From an uncultured Pseudobdellovibrionaceae bacterium (lineage in GTDB: Bacteria > Bdellovibrionota > Bdellovibrionia > Bdellovibrionales > Bdellovibrionaceae), in NCBI GenBank assembly GCA_937900305.1, contig CALCCV010000227.1, positions 1-13,699 on the forward strand: a stretch of 13,699 bases of DNA, read 5' to 3'. A program made the position numbers and the translations under genes. Shown piece by piece: positions 6,757 through 13,651 of this stretch (within the stretch, counting starts at the first letter, position 1; each line of letters begins with the position of its first letter). The notes beneath the pieces are model-generated. The model had not been told where the DNA came from and did not search any database. It worked only from the letters and a program-made list of their open reading frames with translations.

Positions 6757-6762
6757 GGTGGG

Positions 6763-7836
6763 ATGAATCGGATCGACCGCTACACGGTTATGCAGTTTTG
6801 GTCATTCTGTCTCGCGGGTCTTCTTGTGGTGGTCACTCTCTTCTTGGCGATCGATGCGATGACGTTGATGAGCGATTTCAAAGACGTCGCCCTCAATGTG
6901 TTTCTTCGCTACTACATGTATTCGGTGCCCGAGACGATGCAAAAAATGTTGCCGGTGGCGTCTCTCATGGGTTGCGTGTTTACGCTGTCGACTTTGCAGA
7001 GTCAGAACGAGCTCACGGCCCTTTTTTCCGTCGGCATGAGTCTGTGGCGAGTGATGTTGCCCTCGATTCTGAGCGTGGTCGTGCTCTGTCTTCTCAGTCT
7101 TTACGTCGCCGATCGAATTTTGCCGCCGCTGGCGAAAGAAAAAAATCGGGTCTATTACAATGAGATGAAAAAGACGATGTTTTCGACCACGAAGACGGAT
7201 AAAATTTGGTACAAATCCAAGAATGCAATTTTTTACATCAAAACGATGAACATTGAGGGCACGAAGGCTCAGGGTTTGAATCTCTATTTTTTTGATGAAG
7301 GATTTAATCTGTTGCAAATGATGGCGGCCAAAGAGGTCGATCTGCAAGGGCCTCAATGGATTTTGCGCGATGGCACCATCACACTCTTTAGCAAAGAGAG
7401 CAGCTTTCCGCTCACCAATACCTTCAAATCCAAAACCATTGTGATGAGTGAAGATGCGCGTGATCTCCAATCGTCTGGTCAAACATCAGAGATGCTCACG
7501 CAGGACGAACTGAAACAATTTATTGATCGCAACAGTGGAGCGGGTCTCAACACGGTTCCGTACGAAGTGGATTACCATTCCAAATTCAGCTTTGCATTTG
7601 CCGGCCTCGTCATGAGCTTACTGAGTATTCCTGTCAGCGTGGGACGGGCCCGCAGTGGCGGTTTGATGGTGAATGCTGGGCTTTGTCTCGGCTTGGTTTT
7701 CGCGTATTGGATCTTGTACAACTCAGCACTGACGCTGGGGAATCACGGGCAGTTGAAGCCGGTCTTTGCGGCGTGGTCCCCCAATATCGGATTTCTGGCC
7801 ATCGCCCTGATTCTTTTCTGGCGCGTAAAGCGTTGA
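6763..7836 (+). CDS. lptG: LPS export permease LptF/LptG family
   Basis: This inner-membrane subunit of the LptB2FG complex extracts lipopolysaccharide and passes it to the LptC/A bridge. The 357 residues (the normal length is about 360) show the family layout: membrane helices at about 10-32, 60-80 and 97-119, a periplasmic beta-jellyroll domain (about 125-265), then helices at about 273-293, 300-322 and 334-354. Family-like segments include IDRYTVMQFW (4-13), the coupling-helix region QNELTALFSVGMSLWRV (81-97), QWILRDGTI (198-206) and the FSFAFAGLVMSLLSIP helix (275-290). The N-terminus and SVPETM..LPVASLMG look more like LptG than LptF, but the two paralogues are hard to separate by eye. 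ATG 6763 is chosen because the open frame further upstream lies antisense to the receiver gene. No good Shine-Dalgarno is present. Confidence 0.85.
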   Translation: MNRIDRYTVMQFWSFCLAGLLVVVTLFLAIDAMTLMSDFKDVALNVFLRYYMYSVPETMQKMLPVASLMGCVFTLSTLQSQNELTALFSVGMSLWRVMLPSILSVVVLCLLSLYVADRILPPLAKEKNRVYYNEMKKTMFSTTKTDKIWYKSKNAIFYIKTMNIEGTKAQGLNLYFFDEGFNLLQMMAAKEVDLQGPQWILRDGTITLFSKESSFPLTNTFKSKTIVMSEDARDLQSSGQTSEMLTQDELKQFIDRNSGAGLNTVPYEVDYHSKFSFAFAGLVMSLLSIPVSVGRARSGGLMVNAGLCLGLVFAYWILYNSALTLGNHGQLKPVFAAWSPNIGFLAIALILFWRVKR

Positions 7837-7860
7837 TTTAATTTGAAATTCTATTGTAGT
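7833..7860 (+). promoter_or_regulatory. Weak promoter candidate for def-fmt
   Basis: TTGATT (7833-7838), a 16-nt spacer and TGTAGT (7855-7860) match the consensus at 4 of 6 positions each. It overlaps the lptG stop codon and lies upstream of the CTAGAA repeats. def-fmt may equally be transcribed by read-through from lptG. Confidence 0.25.
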
Positions 7861-7878
7861 TTTCGGCTTTCAGCGAAG

Positions 7879-7914
7879 CTAGAATTAATTCTAGAATCTT
7901 TTCTAGAAGGACTT
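7879..7914 (+). repeat. Three 12-bp-spaced CTAGAA repeats with palindrome upstream of def
   Basis: CTAGAA occurs at 7879, 7891 and 7903, exactly 12 bases apart (units CTAGAATTAATT, CTAGAATCTTTT and CTAGAAGGACTT). The first unit and its neighbour form a perfect 16-bp palindrome, CTAGAATTAATTCTAG (7879-7894), and TTCTAGAA occurs twice (7889, 7901). The third unit runs into the Shine-Dalgarno region of def (AAGGA 7907-7911, GAGG 7915-7918). The tract could be an operator or a structured 5' leader. Confidence 0.85.
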
Positions 7915-7922
7915 GAGGTTTT

Positions 7923-8579
7923 ATGTCGATTCGCCCCATCCTCACATTTCCAGATCCGCGCCTTCGGGAGAAGTCCGAGCCCGTGGATTCATTTGGCCCG
8001 GCTCTCGAAAAGCTTTCCCAGGACATGATCGAAACGATGTACGATGCCAAAGGCATTGGGCTCGCGGCTCCCCAGATTGGCGAGCTCGTTCGTGTACTTG
8101 TCATCGACACGCGCCCGCGCGACGACAAGGGGCGCCGCTATCAATATGATGAAATGACCGAAATGGAAAAAAAAGTGGTCCAGCCACTCGTACTCGTCAA
8201 TCCGCGCATTGTTGAGGGCGAAGGAAAAACCACCTTTGACGAAGGCTGCCTCAGCGTTCCCGGTTTTTATGAGACCGTGGAGCGCTTCCTCACAGTCGAA
8301 ATCGAAGCCCAAGATGTGAACGGCAAAAAGTTTCGCGTTAAATCGGATGGCCTCCTTGGGATCTGCATGCAACACGAAATGGATCATCTCGAAGGCACGC
8401 TGTTCATTGATCACTTGAGTTTCTTAAAGAGCAGTCGAATCAAAAAGCAGATTCAAAAACATGGGTACCCCGTGAAAGGGGACGACGAAGAAGAAGATGA
8501 TTCGGAAGGGGCTGGCGACGACGAAGGGAGCACTCCGACCAAAAAGAAAGTTCGAGTCAAAAGTGAAGTGAAATCGTGA
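7923..8579 (+). CDS. def: Peptide deformylase
   Basis: This metalloenzyme removes the formyl group from the N-terminal methionine of new proteins at the ribosome. All three family motifs are present: GIGLAAPQIG (44-53), EGCLSVPG with metal ligand Cys109 (107-114), and QHEMDHLEG (150-158), giving ligands His151 and His155 and catalytic Glu152. At 218 residues it is longer than the usual 165-190. There is a charged insertion at about 64-87 between strands and a C-terminal tail (about 186-218). The tail is first strongly acidic (GDDEEEDDSEG) and then basic (KKKVRVKSEVKS). The stop overlaps the fmt start (GTGA), the classic def-fmt pair. It starts at ATG 7923 with GAGG 4 nt and AAGGA 11 nt upstream. 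Confidence 0.96.
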   Translation: MSIRPILTFPDPRLREKSEPVDSFGPALEKLSQDMIETMYDAKGIGLAAPQIGELVRVLVIDTRPRDDKGRRYQYDEMTEMEKKVVQPLVLVNPRIVEGEGKTTFDEGCLSVPGFYETVERFLTVEIEAQDVNGKKFRVKSDGLLGICMQHEMDHLEGTLFIDHLSFLKSSRIKKQIQKHGYPVKGDDEEEDDSEGAGDDEGSTPTKKKVRVKSEVKS

Positions 8580-9532
8580 GCCGCGTTCGCGTCTGCTTTT
8601 TAGGGACGCCCGAGTTTGCAGCCACGGCGCTAAAGACTTTGCTCGACGACGAACATTTTGAAGTGGTGGGCGTGGTCACTCAGCCCGATCGACCTTCGGG
8701 CCGCAAGCTGCAGCTCCTGCCAACTCCGGTGAAGGTGCTTGCTGAATCTCATGGCTTGTCGGTGCTCGCGCCAGAAAGTTTGCGCAAAGATCCCTTGATG
8801 CTCACCGAAATCAAAAAATGGCGGGCCGAAGTGGCTGTGGTGGTGGCCTATGGCCAAATTTTGACCACCGAATTTTTGGACGCGTTTCCATTTGGCTGCG
8901 TGAACGTTCACGCGAGTCTGCTGCCGCGTTGGCGCGGGGCTGCCCCTATCCAGCGATCGATCGAAGCTGGAGACATGGAAACCGGCGTGGCTCTGCAAAA
9001 AATTGTCAAAAAGTTAGATGCGGGCGACGTGTTGGGAACTCGCACGATGGTCATCCCGCCGAACATGGATTCAAAAGAGCTGCATGATCAACTCGCAATT
9101 TTAAGTTCAGATCTTTTATCAGTTGAGCTCATGGATTACGTGCGCGGCCACCTCGCCGGTCAACCGCAAGATGAATCGCAAGTGACCTACGCAAAAAAAA
9201 TTGAGAAGGCTGAAGGTTTGCTGGATTTCGCGCAATCGGCGCAGACTCTGCACAACAGAGTGCGAGCTTTTGTTTGGGGTCCTGGAACTTTTTTTCTGCG
9301 CGCTGGGAAATCAATAAAGGTCCACAAAACTGTGCTGGCCTTGGCCTCCTTGCCGTCGTCGGCGAAAGCCAACCCCGGCGAAGTTTTGGCGATCTCCCCG
9401 CAAGGAATTGACGTGCAAACGGGCGCCGGCGTTCTCACTTTGCTCGAAGTTCAACCCGAGTCTCGAAACCGCCAACCAGCGATCGATTGGTCGCGCGCCG
9501 CCGGCATTCAAGTTGGTCAGCCGATCGGCTGA
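8576..9532 (+). CDS. fmt: Methionyl-tRNA formyltransferase
   Basis: This enzyme transfers a formyl group from 10-formyl-tetrahydrofolate to initiator Met-tRNA, the step that deformylase later reverses. Its 318 residues are the normal length. The N-terminal Rossmann domain has FLGTPEFA (8-15), the substrate loop TQPDRPSGRKLQLLPTPVK (35-53) and NVHASLLPRWRGAAPIQ (110-126) with catalytic Asn110 and His112. LDAGD (147-151) provides the catalytic Asp148. The C-terminal OB-like domain starts around 205 (TYAKKIEKAEGLLDF). It includes HNRVRAFVWGPGTFF (226-240), a variant of the usual RAF.PWPGA segment. The GTG start at 8576 overlaps the def stop by 4 nt, suggesting translational coupling. Confidence 0.96.
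   Translation: MSRVRVCFLGTPEFAATALKTLLDDEHFEVVGVVTQPDRPSGRKLQLLPTPVKVLAESHGLSVLAPESLRKDPLMLTEIKKWRAEVAVVVAYGQILTTEFLDAFPFGCVNVHASLLPRWRGAAPIQRSIEAGDMETGVALQKIVKKLDAGDVLGTRTMVIPPNMDSKELHDQLAILSSDLLSVELMDYVRGHLAGQPQDESQVTYAKKIEKAEGLLDFAQSAQTLHNRVRAFVWGPGTFFLRAGKSIKVHKTVLALASLPSSAKANPGEVLAISPQGIDVQTGAGVLTLLEVQPESRNRQPAIDWSRAAGIQVGQPIG
9517..9532. other. 16-bp perfect palindrome spanning the fmt stop
   Basis: TCAGCCGATCGGCTGA is a perfect inverted repeat that can form a 6-bp stem with a GATC loop. Its last bases are the fmt stop codon, followed by A6 and T3. It lacks the U-tract of an intrinsic terminator, so it may be an mRNA-end hairpin or a protein site, or simply chance. Confidence 0.5.
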
Positions 9533-9898
9533 AAAAATTTGACCAGAAAAGAAAATATTTTTTTGAAGTATTTTTTGAGATGGAAAATTTAATTTTTTTT
9601 GCGAGATTGGCTGAAGAAATCTAGAAAATGGCCTCAATTTTTTCAGAAATGAGCGTGCAGAAAATTTCAGGCTAATGAACCTTCAATCATTCGACAAACA
9701 AATTCGCAGAATCTTTTTCCAATGGCAAAACTCAAAGAGCAACGTGTGATTTTTAAATGACAGTTCCTCATTTTCGCAACCGCCTTCAACGAACAGTTTC
9801 GAAAAAAACGCCAAGTTTTTGAACACTTATTAGTTGCGTCATCGCTTGTACGCCTTTGGTCCGTCATCCAAAGTGTAAAAAAAACGGAGGATCACACT
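9533..9898 (+). promoter_or_regulatory. 366-bp A/T-tract-rich leader upstream of the porin
   Basis: No convincing gene lies here. The first 130 bases are rich in A and T tracts (about 9532-9540, 9552-9564, 9569-9576 and 9584-9600), which could bend DNA or act as an UP-like element. The rest is of ordinary composition. I could not find a pair of consensus -35/-10 boxes; TTGACC at 9539 has no partner at 16-18 nt. The porin promoter and possibly a regulatory 5' leader should be in this stretch. The only open frame, on the minus strand (9667-9867), has no similarity I recognise. Confidence 0.4.
9886..9890 (+). promoter_or_regulatory. Strong Shine-Dalgarno of the porin gene
   Basis: GGAGG lies 8 nt before ATG 9899, preceded by a run of A. 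The spacing and the A-rich context are optimal and fit high expression. Confidence 0.8.
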
Positions 9899-10975
9899 AT
9901 GACTAAGCTTCTTATGAGTGCACTGGTTGTTCTCACTGCAACTACTGCTTCCGCTGCATTGAAACTCAGTGGACGTATCGATTTAGACAACACTTCTTAC
10001 AACGACAAATATTTGGGTAGTCCCGCTACAACCTTCAAAGCTCGAGCTCAAAAAATGGCTTTGATCGCTGATGGCAAAATCAACGACCAAACTATGTATG
10101 CGTTGGAGTTGGAATTCGCGGGCGCGGCTCAAGCATCTGCGGGTGGGAATCGTTCTGGTTTGAATAATGGAGTGAAGGCCGCTTACGTCACTCACATGCC
10201 AGCTGAGAACGTTGGCTTGACGCTCGGTAAATTCTTCAGCGACATCGGTGGTTGGGAAGGTCAACCTTCTTCTGCGGACATGTACATCACTTCACAATAT
10301 CAGGGCATGGCTCCGGACTACAACGGTGTGAAATTGGCTTGGTCGAATGACATGATGAGCGTGGCTTTGCACTATGCTCACAAAGATGATTCTCCAGCTG
10401 GCCAGTATGAAAACACAGGAGCTTTGGCTGGTTTGGTTTACACGGGCTGGTTCATGGAAAAAGCTTTGGGTGTTATGGCGTCTTACCACGCTGGTAAAGT
10501 TGACGAAAAAGTTGCAGTGGGAGTTCCCGCTTCTGAAAAGGACATCACTGAGAACTTTGCAACTGTCGGTGTAAAGTATGACGCTCAGCCAGTGGTGGTC
10601 TCTTTGGATGTCAACATGTACGCTTTGGAAAATGCGATCATGGGGAGTTATGTTGCTGACGCCAGCAAAACCGCTTTGACCTCTTTGGTTTTAGGTGCTG
10701 GATACAATCTCGGTAACTTGACTCCAAAATTGCAAGTGTCTTCTGAAGTTGCAGATTACAAGCCCAGCGAAGCTACGGCACTCAATCCAAATGTAAAAAC
10801 AACGACTACAAAAATTGGTTTAGCTCTTGAGTACAAACCAGTTGCTGAAAGCGATTTCCGTTACCACGTAGCTTACACGACTGCGAATGCAAAAACTGAC
10901 ATTTCTGGTTCAGAAGCTCAGATCGAAAATCACTTCATCATCGGTGCTCGTTTCTCTGCCGACGTATTGAAGTAG
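9899..10975 (+). CDS. Outer-membrane beta-barrel porin
   Basis: This 358-residue protein has an N-terminal signal peptide (1-19, MTKLLMSALVVLTATTASA, cleavage before ALKLSG) and alternating strand-and-turn sequence across its length, typical of a 14-18-strand porin. Features are the first strand LKLSGRIDLDN, a central TLGKFFSDIGGWEG segment (about 108-121) as in general porins, no cysteine at all, many Gly/Asn/Asp turns, and a last strand HFIIGARFS. It ends in ADVLK rather than a terminal aromatic, which is unusual for barrel assembly signals. Codon choice looks more biased than in its neighbours (many GCT, TTG, GGT, AAA), and together with the strong Shine-Dalgarno and terminator this suggests an abundant protein. 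It stands as a single-gene unit between fmt and rpe. Ion or solute specificity cannot be told. Confidence 0.82.
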   Translation: MTKLLMSALVVLTATTASAALKLSGRIDLDNTSYNDKYLGSPATTFKARAQKMALIADGKINDQTMYALELEFAGAAQASAGGNRSGLNNGVKAAYVTHMPAENVGLTLGKFFSDIGGWEGQPSSADMYITSQYQGMAPDYNGVKLAWSNDMMSVALHYAHKDDSPAGQYENTGALAGLVYTGWFMEKALGVMASYHAGKVDEKVAVGVPASEKDITENFATVGVKYDAQPVVVSLDVNMYALENAIMGSYVADASKTALTSLVLGAGYNLGNLTPKLQVSSEVADYKPSEATALNPNVKTTTTKIGLALEYKPVAESDFRYHVAYTTANAKTDISGSEAQIENHFIIGARFSADVLK

Positions 10976-11057
10976 TTCGCTCGAATTGAAAGTGATCCGT
11001 AGAAAGATTTAAAACTATTTAAAGAAAATAACTTTTCACTTTCTTCAAGATCGAAGC

Positions 11058-11084
11058 AAAAGGGACCCACTGGGGTCCCTTTTT
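11058..11084 (+). terminator. Rho-independent terminator of the porin gene
   Basis: GGGACCC (11062-11068) pairs with GGGTCCC (11073-11079) around the loop ACTG. The stem is extended by AAAA (11058-11061) with TTTT, and the run of five T begins at 11080. It lies about 80 nt after the porin stop and separates it from rpe. The flanking A/T runs could let it work in both directions. Confidence 0.92.
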
Positions 11085-11124
11085 GCTTTTCCTTTTCGAC
11101 AAGAGCCTGTTACATCTCTGAATC

Positions 11125-11766
11125 ATGAGAAAGAAAATCATTGCTCCCAGTCTTCTGTCTTGTGACTTTGCGCGAATTGCCGACGAAATCACGGCGATCA
11201 CTGAAGCTGGTGCAGATTGGTTGCACGTGGATGTGATGGATGGGCATTTTGTTCCGAACATCACGATTGGCCCAATGGTGGTTGATCGAATCAAAAAAGT
11301 GTCGCCATTGCCGCTGGATGTTCACCTCATGATCGACAATCCTGAAAAGTACATTCCTGCGTTCGTGAAGGCGGGAGCCGACATCATTACCATCCACGTC
11401 GAGTCGACGGAAAGTCCCGGCAAGGCTTTGGAGATGATCAAGAACTTGGACGTGCGGGCCGGTATCACTCTTCGGCCGAAGACGAAGTTAGATGAAGTTC
11501 TTCCCTTTTTACATTTGGTCGACATGGTCTTAGTGATGACGGTTGAACCCGGTTTCGGCGGTCAGAGTTTTATGGAAGACCAACTTCCGAAACTGCACCG
11601 GCTTCGCAAGCACCTGGATGAGCACCATTCGAATGTATTGATCGAAGTGGATGGGGGCATCAATGACAAAACCATTGGTAAGGTCAAAGACGCCGACGTG
11701 ATTGTGGCGGGCTCCTACGTTTTCGACAACGACTATCGCGAGGCCATTCAATTTTTGAGACGATGA
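11125..11766 (+). CDS. rpe: Ribulose-phosphate 3-epimerase
   Basis: This cytoplasmic (beta/alpha)8-barrel enzyme interconverts D-ribulose 5-phosphate and D-xylulose 5-phosphate in the pentose phosphate pathway. Its 213 residues are normal for the family. Visible motifs are APSLLSCDF (7-15), HVDVMDGHFVPN (34-45) with metal ligands His34 and Asp36, DVHLM with His67, and the phosphate-binding MTVEPGFGGQSF (138-149). EVDGGI (174-179) carries catalytic Asp176, and GSYVF (196-200) closes the barrel. The common NPGFGGQ reads EPGFGGQ. It begins 40 nt after the porin terminator, so it must have its own promoter within about 40 bp, although I see none that matches consensus. No Shine-Dalgarno precedes ATG 11125. 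Confidence 0.96.
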   Translation: MRKKIIAPSLLSCDFARIADEITAITEAGADWLHVDVMDGHFVPNITIGPMVVDRIKKVSPLPLDVHLMIDNPEKYIPAFVKAGADIITIHVESTESPGKALEMIKNLDVRAGITLRPKTKLDEVLPFLHLVDMVLVMTVEPGFGGQSFMEDQLPKLHRLRKHLDEHHSNVLIEVDGGINDKTIGKVKDADVIVAGSYVFDNDYREAIQFLRR

Positions 11767-11801
11767 TCCTCAGGCGGTGAGCGGCGGATGCGTCCTGTCC
11801 A

Positions 11802-11830
11802 TTGACTCTTGCGATCTTTAGAGTTTTGAT
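11802..11830 (+). promoter_or_regulatory. Promoter candidate for hutH, near-leaderless
   Basis: TTGACT (11802-11807), a 17-nt spacer and TTTGAT (11825-11830) match consensus at 5 of 6 and 4 of 6 positions. The -10 ends 9 nt before ATG 11840, so the 5' untranslated region would be at most a few bases. No Shine-Dalgarno is present. The same TTGACT-N17 arrangement precedes the receiver gene. Confidence 0.5.
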
Positions 11831-11839
11831 TCTGCCATC

Positions 11840-13420
11840 ATGAAATCAGCCTCCAGTGCCGATTCGGCAGCTTCGACGTCAGAAATTTTTTTGTTAGATG
11901 GACAAACCTTGAACATCGCGACGCTGTGGCGTCTGGCGAATCGCAAAGGCGTTTCGCTGGGCTTGGCACCGCAAGCTGTTGCTGCCGTTCGTGAATCTCG
12001 CGACTACATTGAAAAGCGCATGGCTGCTGGGGATGTGATGTATGGAGTGAATACCGGTTTCGGCGCGTTTTCGAGCGTCGTGATCTCTTCAGAGCAAACC
12101 GTCGAGTTGCAAAAAAATCTGATTCGTTCGCATTCGGTGGGCATTGGTGAACCATTCGCTCGCGAAGAAGTTCGGGCGATGATGATTCTGCGCGCGAACA
12201 CCTTGGCGCGTGGGCACAGCGGGATCCGTGTCAGCGTGATTGAAAAAATTCTCGAATTTTTGCGGGAAGATTTGATTCCGTACATTCCTTGTCAGGGCAG
12301 CGTGGGGGCCAGCGGTGATCTCGCACCGCTGTCGCATTTGGCGCTAGCGCTGATGGGTGAAGGCGAATTGCTCGGTGAGGATCGTCAGCCCGTACCGATT
12401 GCACCGGTCTTGCGGGCCCGAAAGATCGTCGCCCTCGAGTTGCAGGCCAAAGAAGGACTGTCGATGATCAATGGTTGTCAGGTGATGTCGGCAGTTGGTG
12501 CGCTCGCTTGCGCGCGGGCGCAGGAGCTGGCCAAACTTTTTGACCTTGCGGGTGCGATGAGTCTCGAAGCCCTGCGAGGAAGTCGCTTGGCTTTTGATGC
12601 TTTGATCAGTGATTCTCGGCCTCATCGGGGCGAAAAAATTTCGGCTAAAAATTTGCGAGTGATCTTGGCCGAGCGAAGTCAGATCTCCGACAGCCATCGG
12701 AATTGCCACCGCGTGCAGGATGCCTATTCGTTGCGCTGTATGCCGGCTGTTCACGGTGCGGGCAAAGATGGTTTGCGTCGAGTGGTTGAGGTGCTAGAGG
12801 TCGAGTGCAATAGCAGCACCGACAATCCTTTGGTGTTTGCAAAAGATGGCAAAATTTTGTCGTGCGGAAATTTTCACGGCGAGCCGGTCGCGATGGCTTT
12901 GGATTTTGGTGCCATTGCGGTTGCGAGTTTCGGTTCAATTTCAGAATGCAGAATTGCAAAGCTCATTAACACGCACATGAGTGAACTGCCGGCCTTTTTA
13001 ACCAAGATGGGTGGTTTGCACTCGGGGCATATGATCGTTCAAGTCGCTGCGGCCTCACTGGTGTCTGAAAATAAGGGCCTCGCCCACCCAGCTAGTGTGG
13101 ACAGCATTCCGACGTCGGCCGAAAAAGAAGATCACGTGTCCATGGGTACGATCGCCGCTCGAAAGTTTAAAAAAATCGTTGATAATGTCGAACAAATTTT
13201 AGCGATGGAATTTTTGTCGAGTTGCCAAGGGCTCGATCTGTTGCAGCCACTGGAATCGAGTGTCGCCATCGAAGCTGCCAAGTTGAAGATTCGCGAAAAA
13301 GTTCCATTTGCGAAAGAAGACCGTATTTTCGCGCACGATCTCCGGGCCATCGTTGAACTCATTCGCAATGGTGAAATTTTACAGGCCGTCGAAGCCCAGG
13401 AAATTCAACTCGAAATCTAA
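11840..13420 (+). CDS. hutH: Histidine ammonia-lyase
   Basis: This enzyme deaminates L-histidine to trans-urocanate and ammonia, the first step of the hut pathway. The 526 residues (family about 505-515) contain GSVGASGDLAPLSH (153-166), whose Ala157-Ser158-Gly159 cyclises into the MIO cofactor. Active-site residues visible include Tyr68 in YGVNTGFG, His98 in RSHSVGIG, Asn211 in INGCQ, QDAYSLRC with Tyr296 and Arg299, NSSTDNP (324-330) and Glu430 in SAEKEDHVSMG. The usual NGTQ reads NGCQ. Residues 1-17 are a Ser/Ala-rich extension before the normal start of the family, so a downstream start cannot be excluded, though no other start has a Shine-Dalgarno. hutU begins 23 nt after its stop. Confidence 0.96.
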   Translation: MKSASSADSAASTSEIFLLDGQTLNIATLWRLANRKGVSLGLAPQAVAAVRESRDYIEKRMAAGDVMYGVNTGFGAFSSVVISSEQTVELQKNLIRSHSVGIGEPFAREEVRAMMILRANTLARGHSGIRVSVIEKILEFLREDLIPYIPCQGSVGASGDLAPLSHLALALMGEGELLGEDRQPVPIAPVLRARKIVALELQAKEGLSMINGCQVMSAVGALACARAQELAKLFDLAGAMSLEALRGSRLAFDALISDSRPHRGEKISAKNLRVILAERSQISDSHRNCHRVQDAYSLRCMPAVHGAGKDGLRRVVEVLEVECNSSTDNPLVFAKDGKILSCGNFHGEPVAMALDFGAIAVASFGSISECRIAKLINTHMSELPAFLTKMGGLHSGHMIVQVAAASLVSENKGLAHPASVDSIPTSAEKEDHVSMGTIAARKFKKIVDNVEQILAMEFLSSCQGLDLLQPLESSVAIEAAKLKIREKVPFAKEDRIFAHDLRAIVELIRNGEILQAVEAQEIQLEI

Positions 13421-13443
13421 TCACACAAGATATGGGAGGAGCC

Positions 13444-13650
13444 ATGAGTCGCACGGTCAAGTCACCTGTCGGGGACCAACTGAACTGCAAAGGTTGGTTG
13501 CAGGAAGCTGCTTTTCGCATGATTCAAAATAATTTAGATTCTTCGGTGGCTGAAAATCCCGAGGAGCTCATCGTTTATGGTGGCAAAGGCAAAGCGGCTC
13601 GGAATTGGGAGTGTTACGATAAAATTCTCTCCAGTTTGAAGTCTTTAGAG
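13444..13650 (+). CDS. hutU: Urocanate hydratase, N-terminal fragment (cut by contig end)
   Basis: This is the second enzyme of histidine degradation, adding water to urocanate with tightly bound NAD+ to give imidazolone propionate. Only 69 of about 550 residues are present. They are diagnostic: KGWLQEAAFRMIQNNLD (16-32), VAENPEEL (35-42) and VYGGKGKAARNWECYD (44-59). The native sequence ends at about 13650-13651 after LKSLE; the following codons (reading KIGRAHV) translate the sequencing adapter. The start is placed at ATG 13444, directly after GGGAGG (13434-13439). An in-frame ATG at 13432 has no Shine-Dalgarno. The short distance to hutH shows a hutHU operon. Confidence 0.93.
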
Positions 13651-13651
13651 A

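Noticed and set aside
6535..6762. An upstream extension of the lptG frame to 6535
   Set aside because: It lies antisense to the receiver domain, which is clearly coding, and LptF/LptG proteins begin close to MNRIDRY. The extension is a by-product of the opposite gene.
6802..7482. A 226-residue antisense open frame inside lptG
   Set aside because: It is Arg/His-rich and lies antisense to a well-supported membrane protein. It is a shadow frame without family features.
9539..9574. TTGACC ... TATTTT as the porin promoter
   Set aside because: The spacing is 24 nt, outside the 16-18 nt range of sigma70 promoters, and it lies more than 300 nt before the ATG.
9667..9867. A 66-residue open frame on the minus strand in the porin leader
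   Set aside because: The residues (Cys/Arg/Lys-rich) match no family I know, there is no ribosome-binding site, and its position suggests chance in an untranslated leader.
13432..13443. ATG 13432 as start of hutU
   Set aside because: It has no Shine-Dalgarno, and its own codons form the Shine-Dalgarno (GGGAGG) for the next ATG at 13444.
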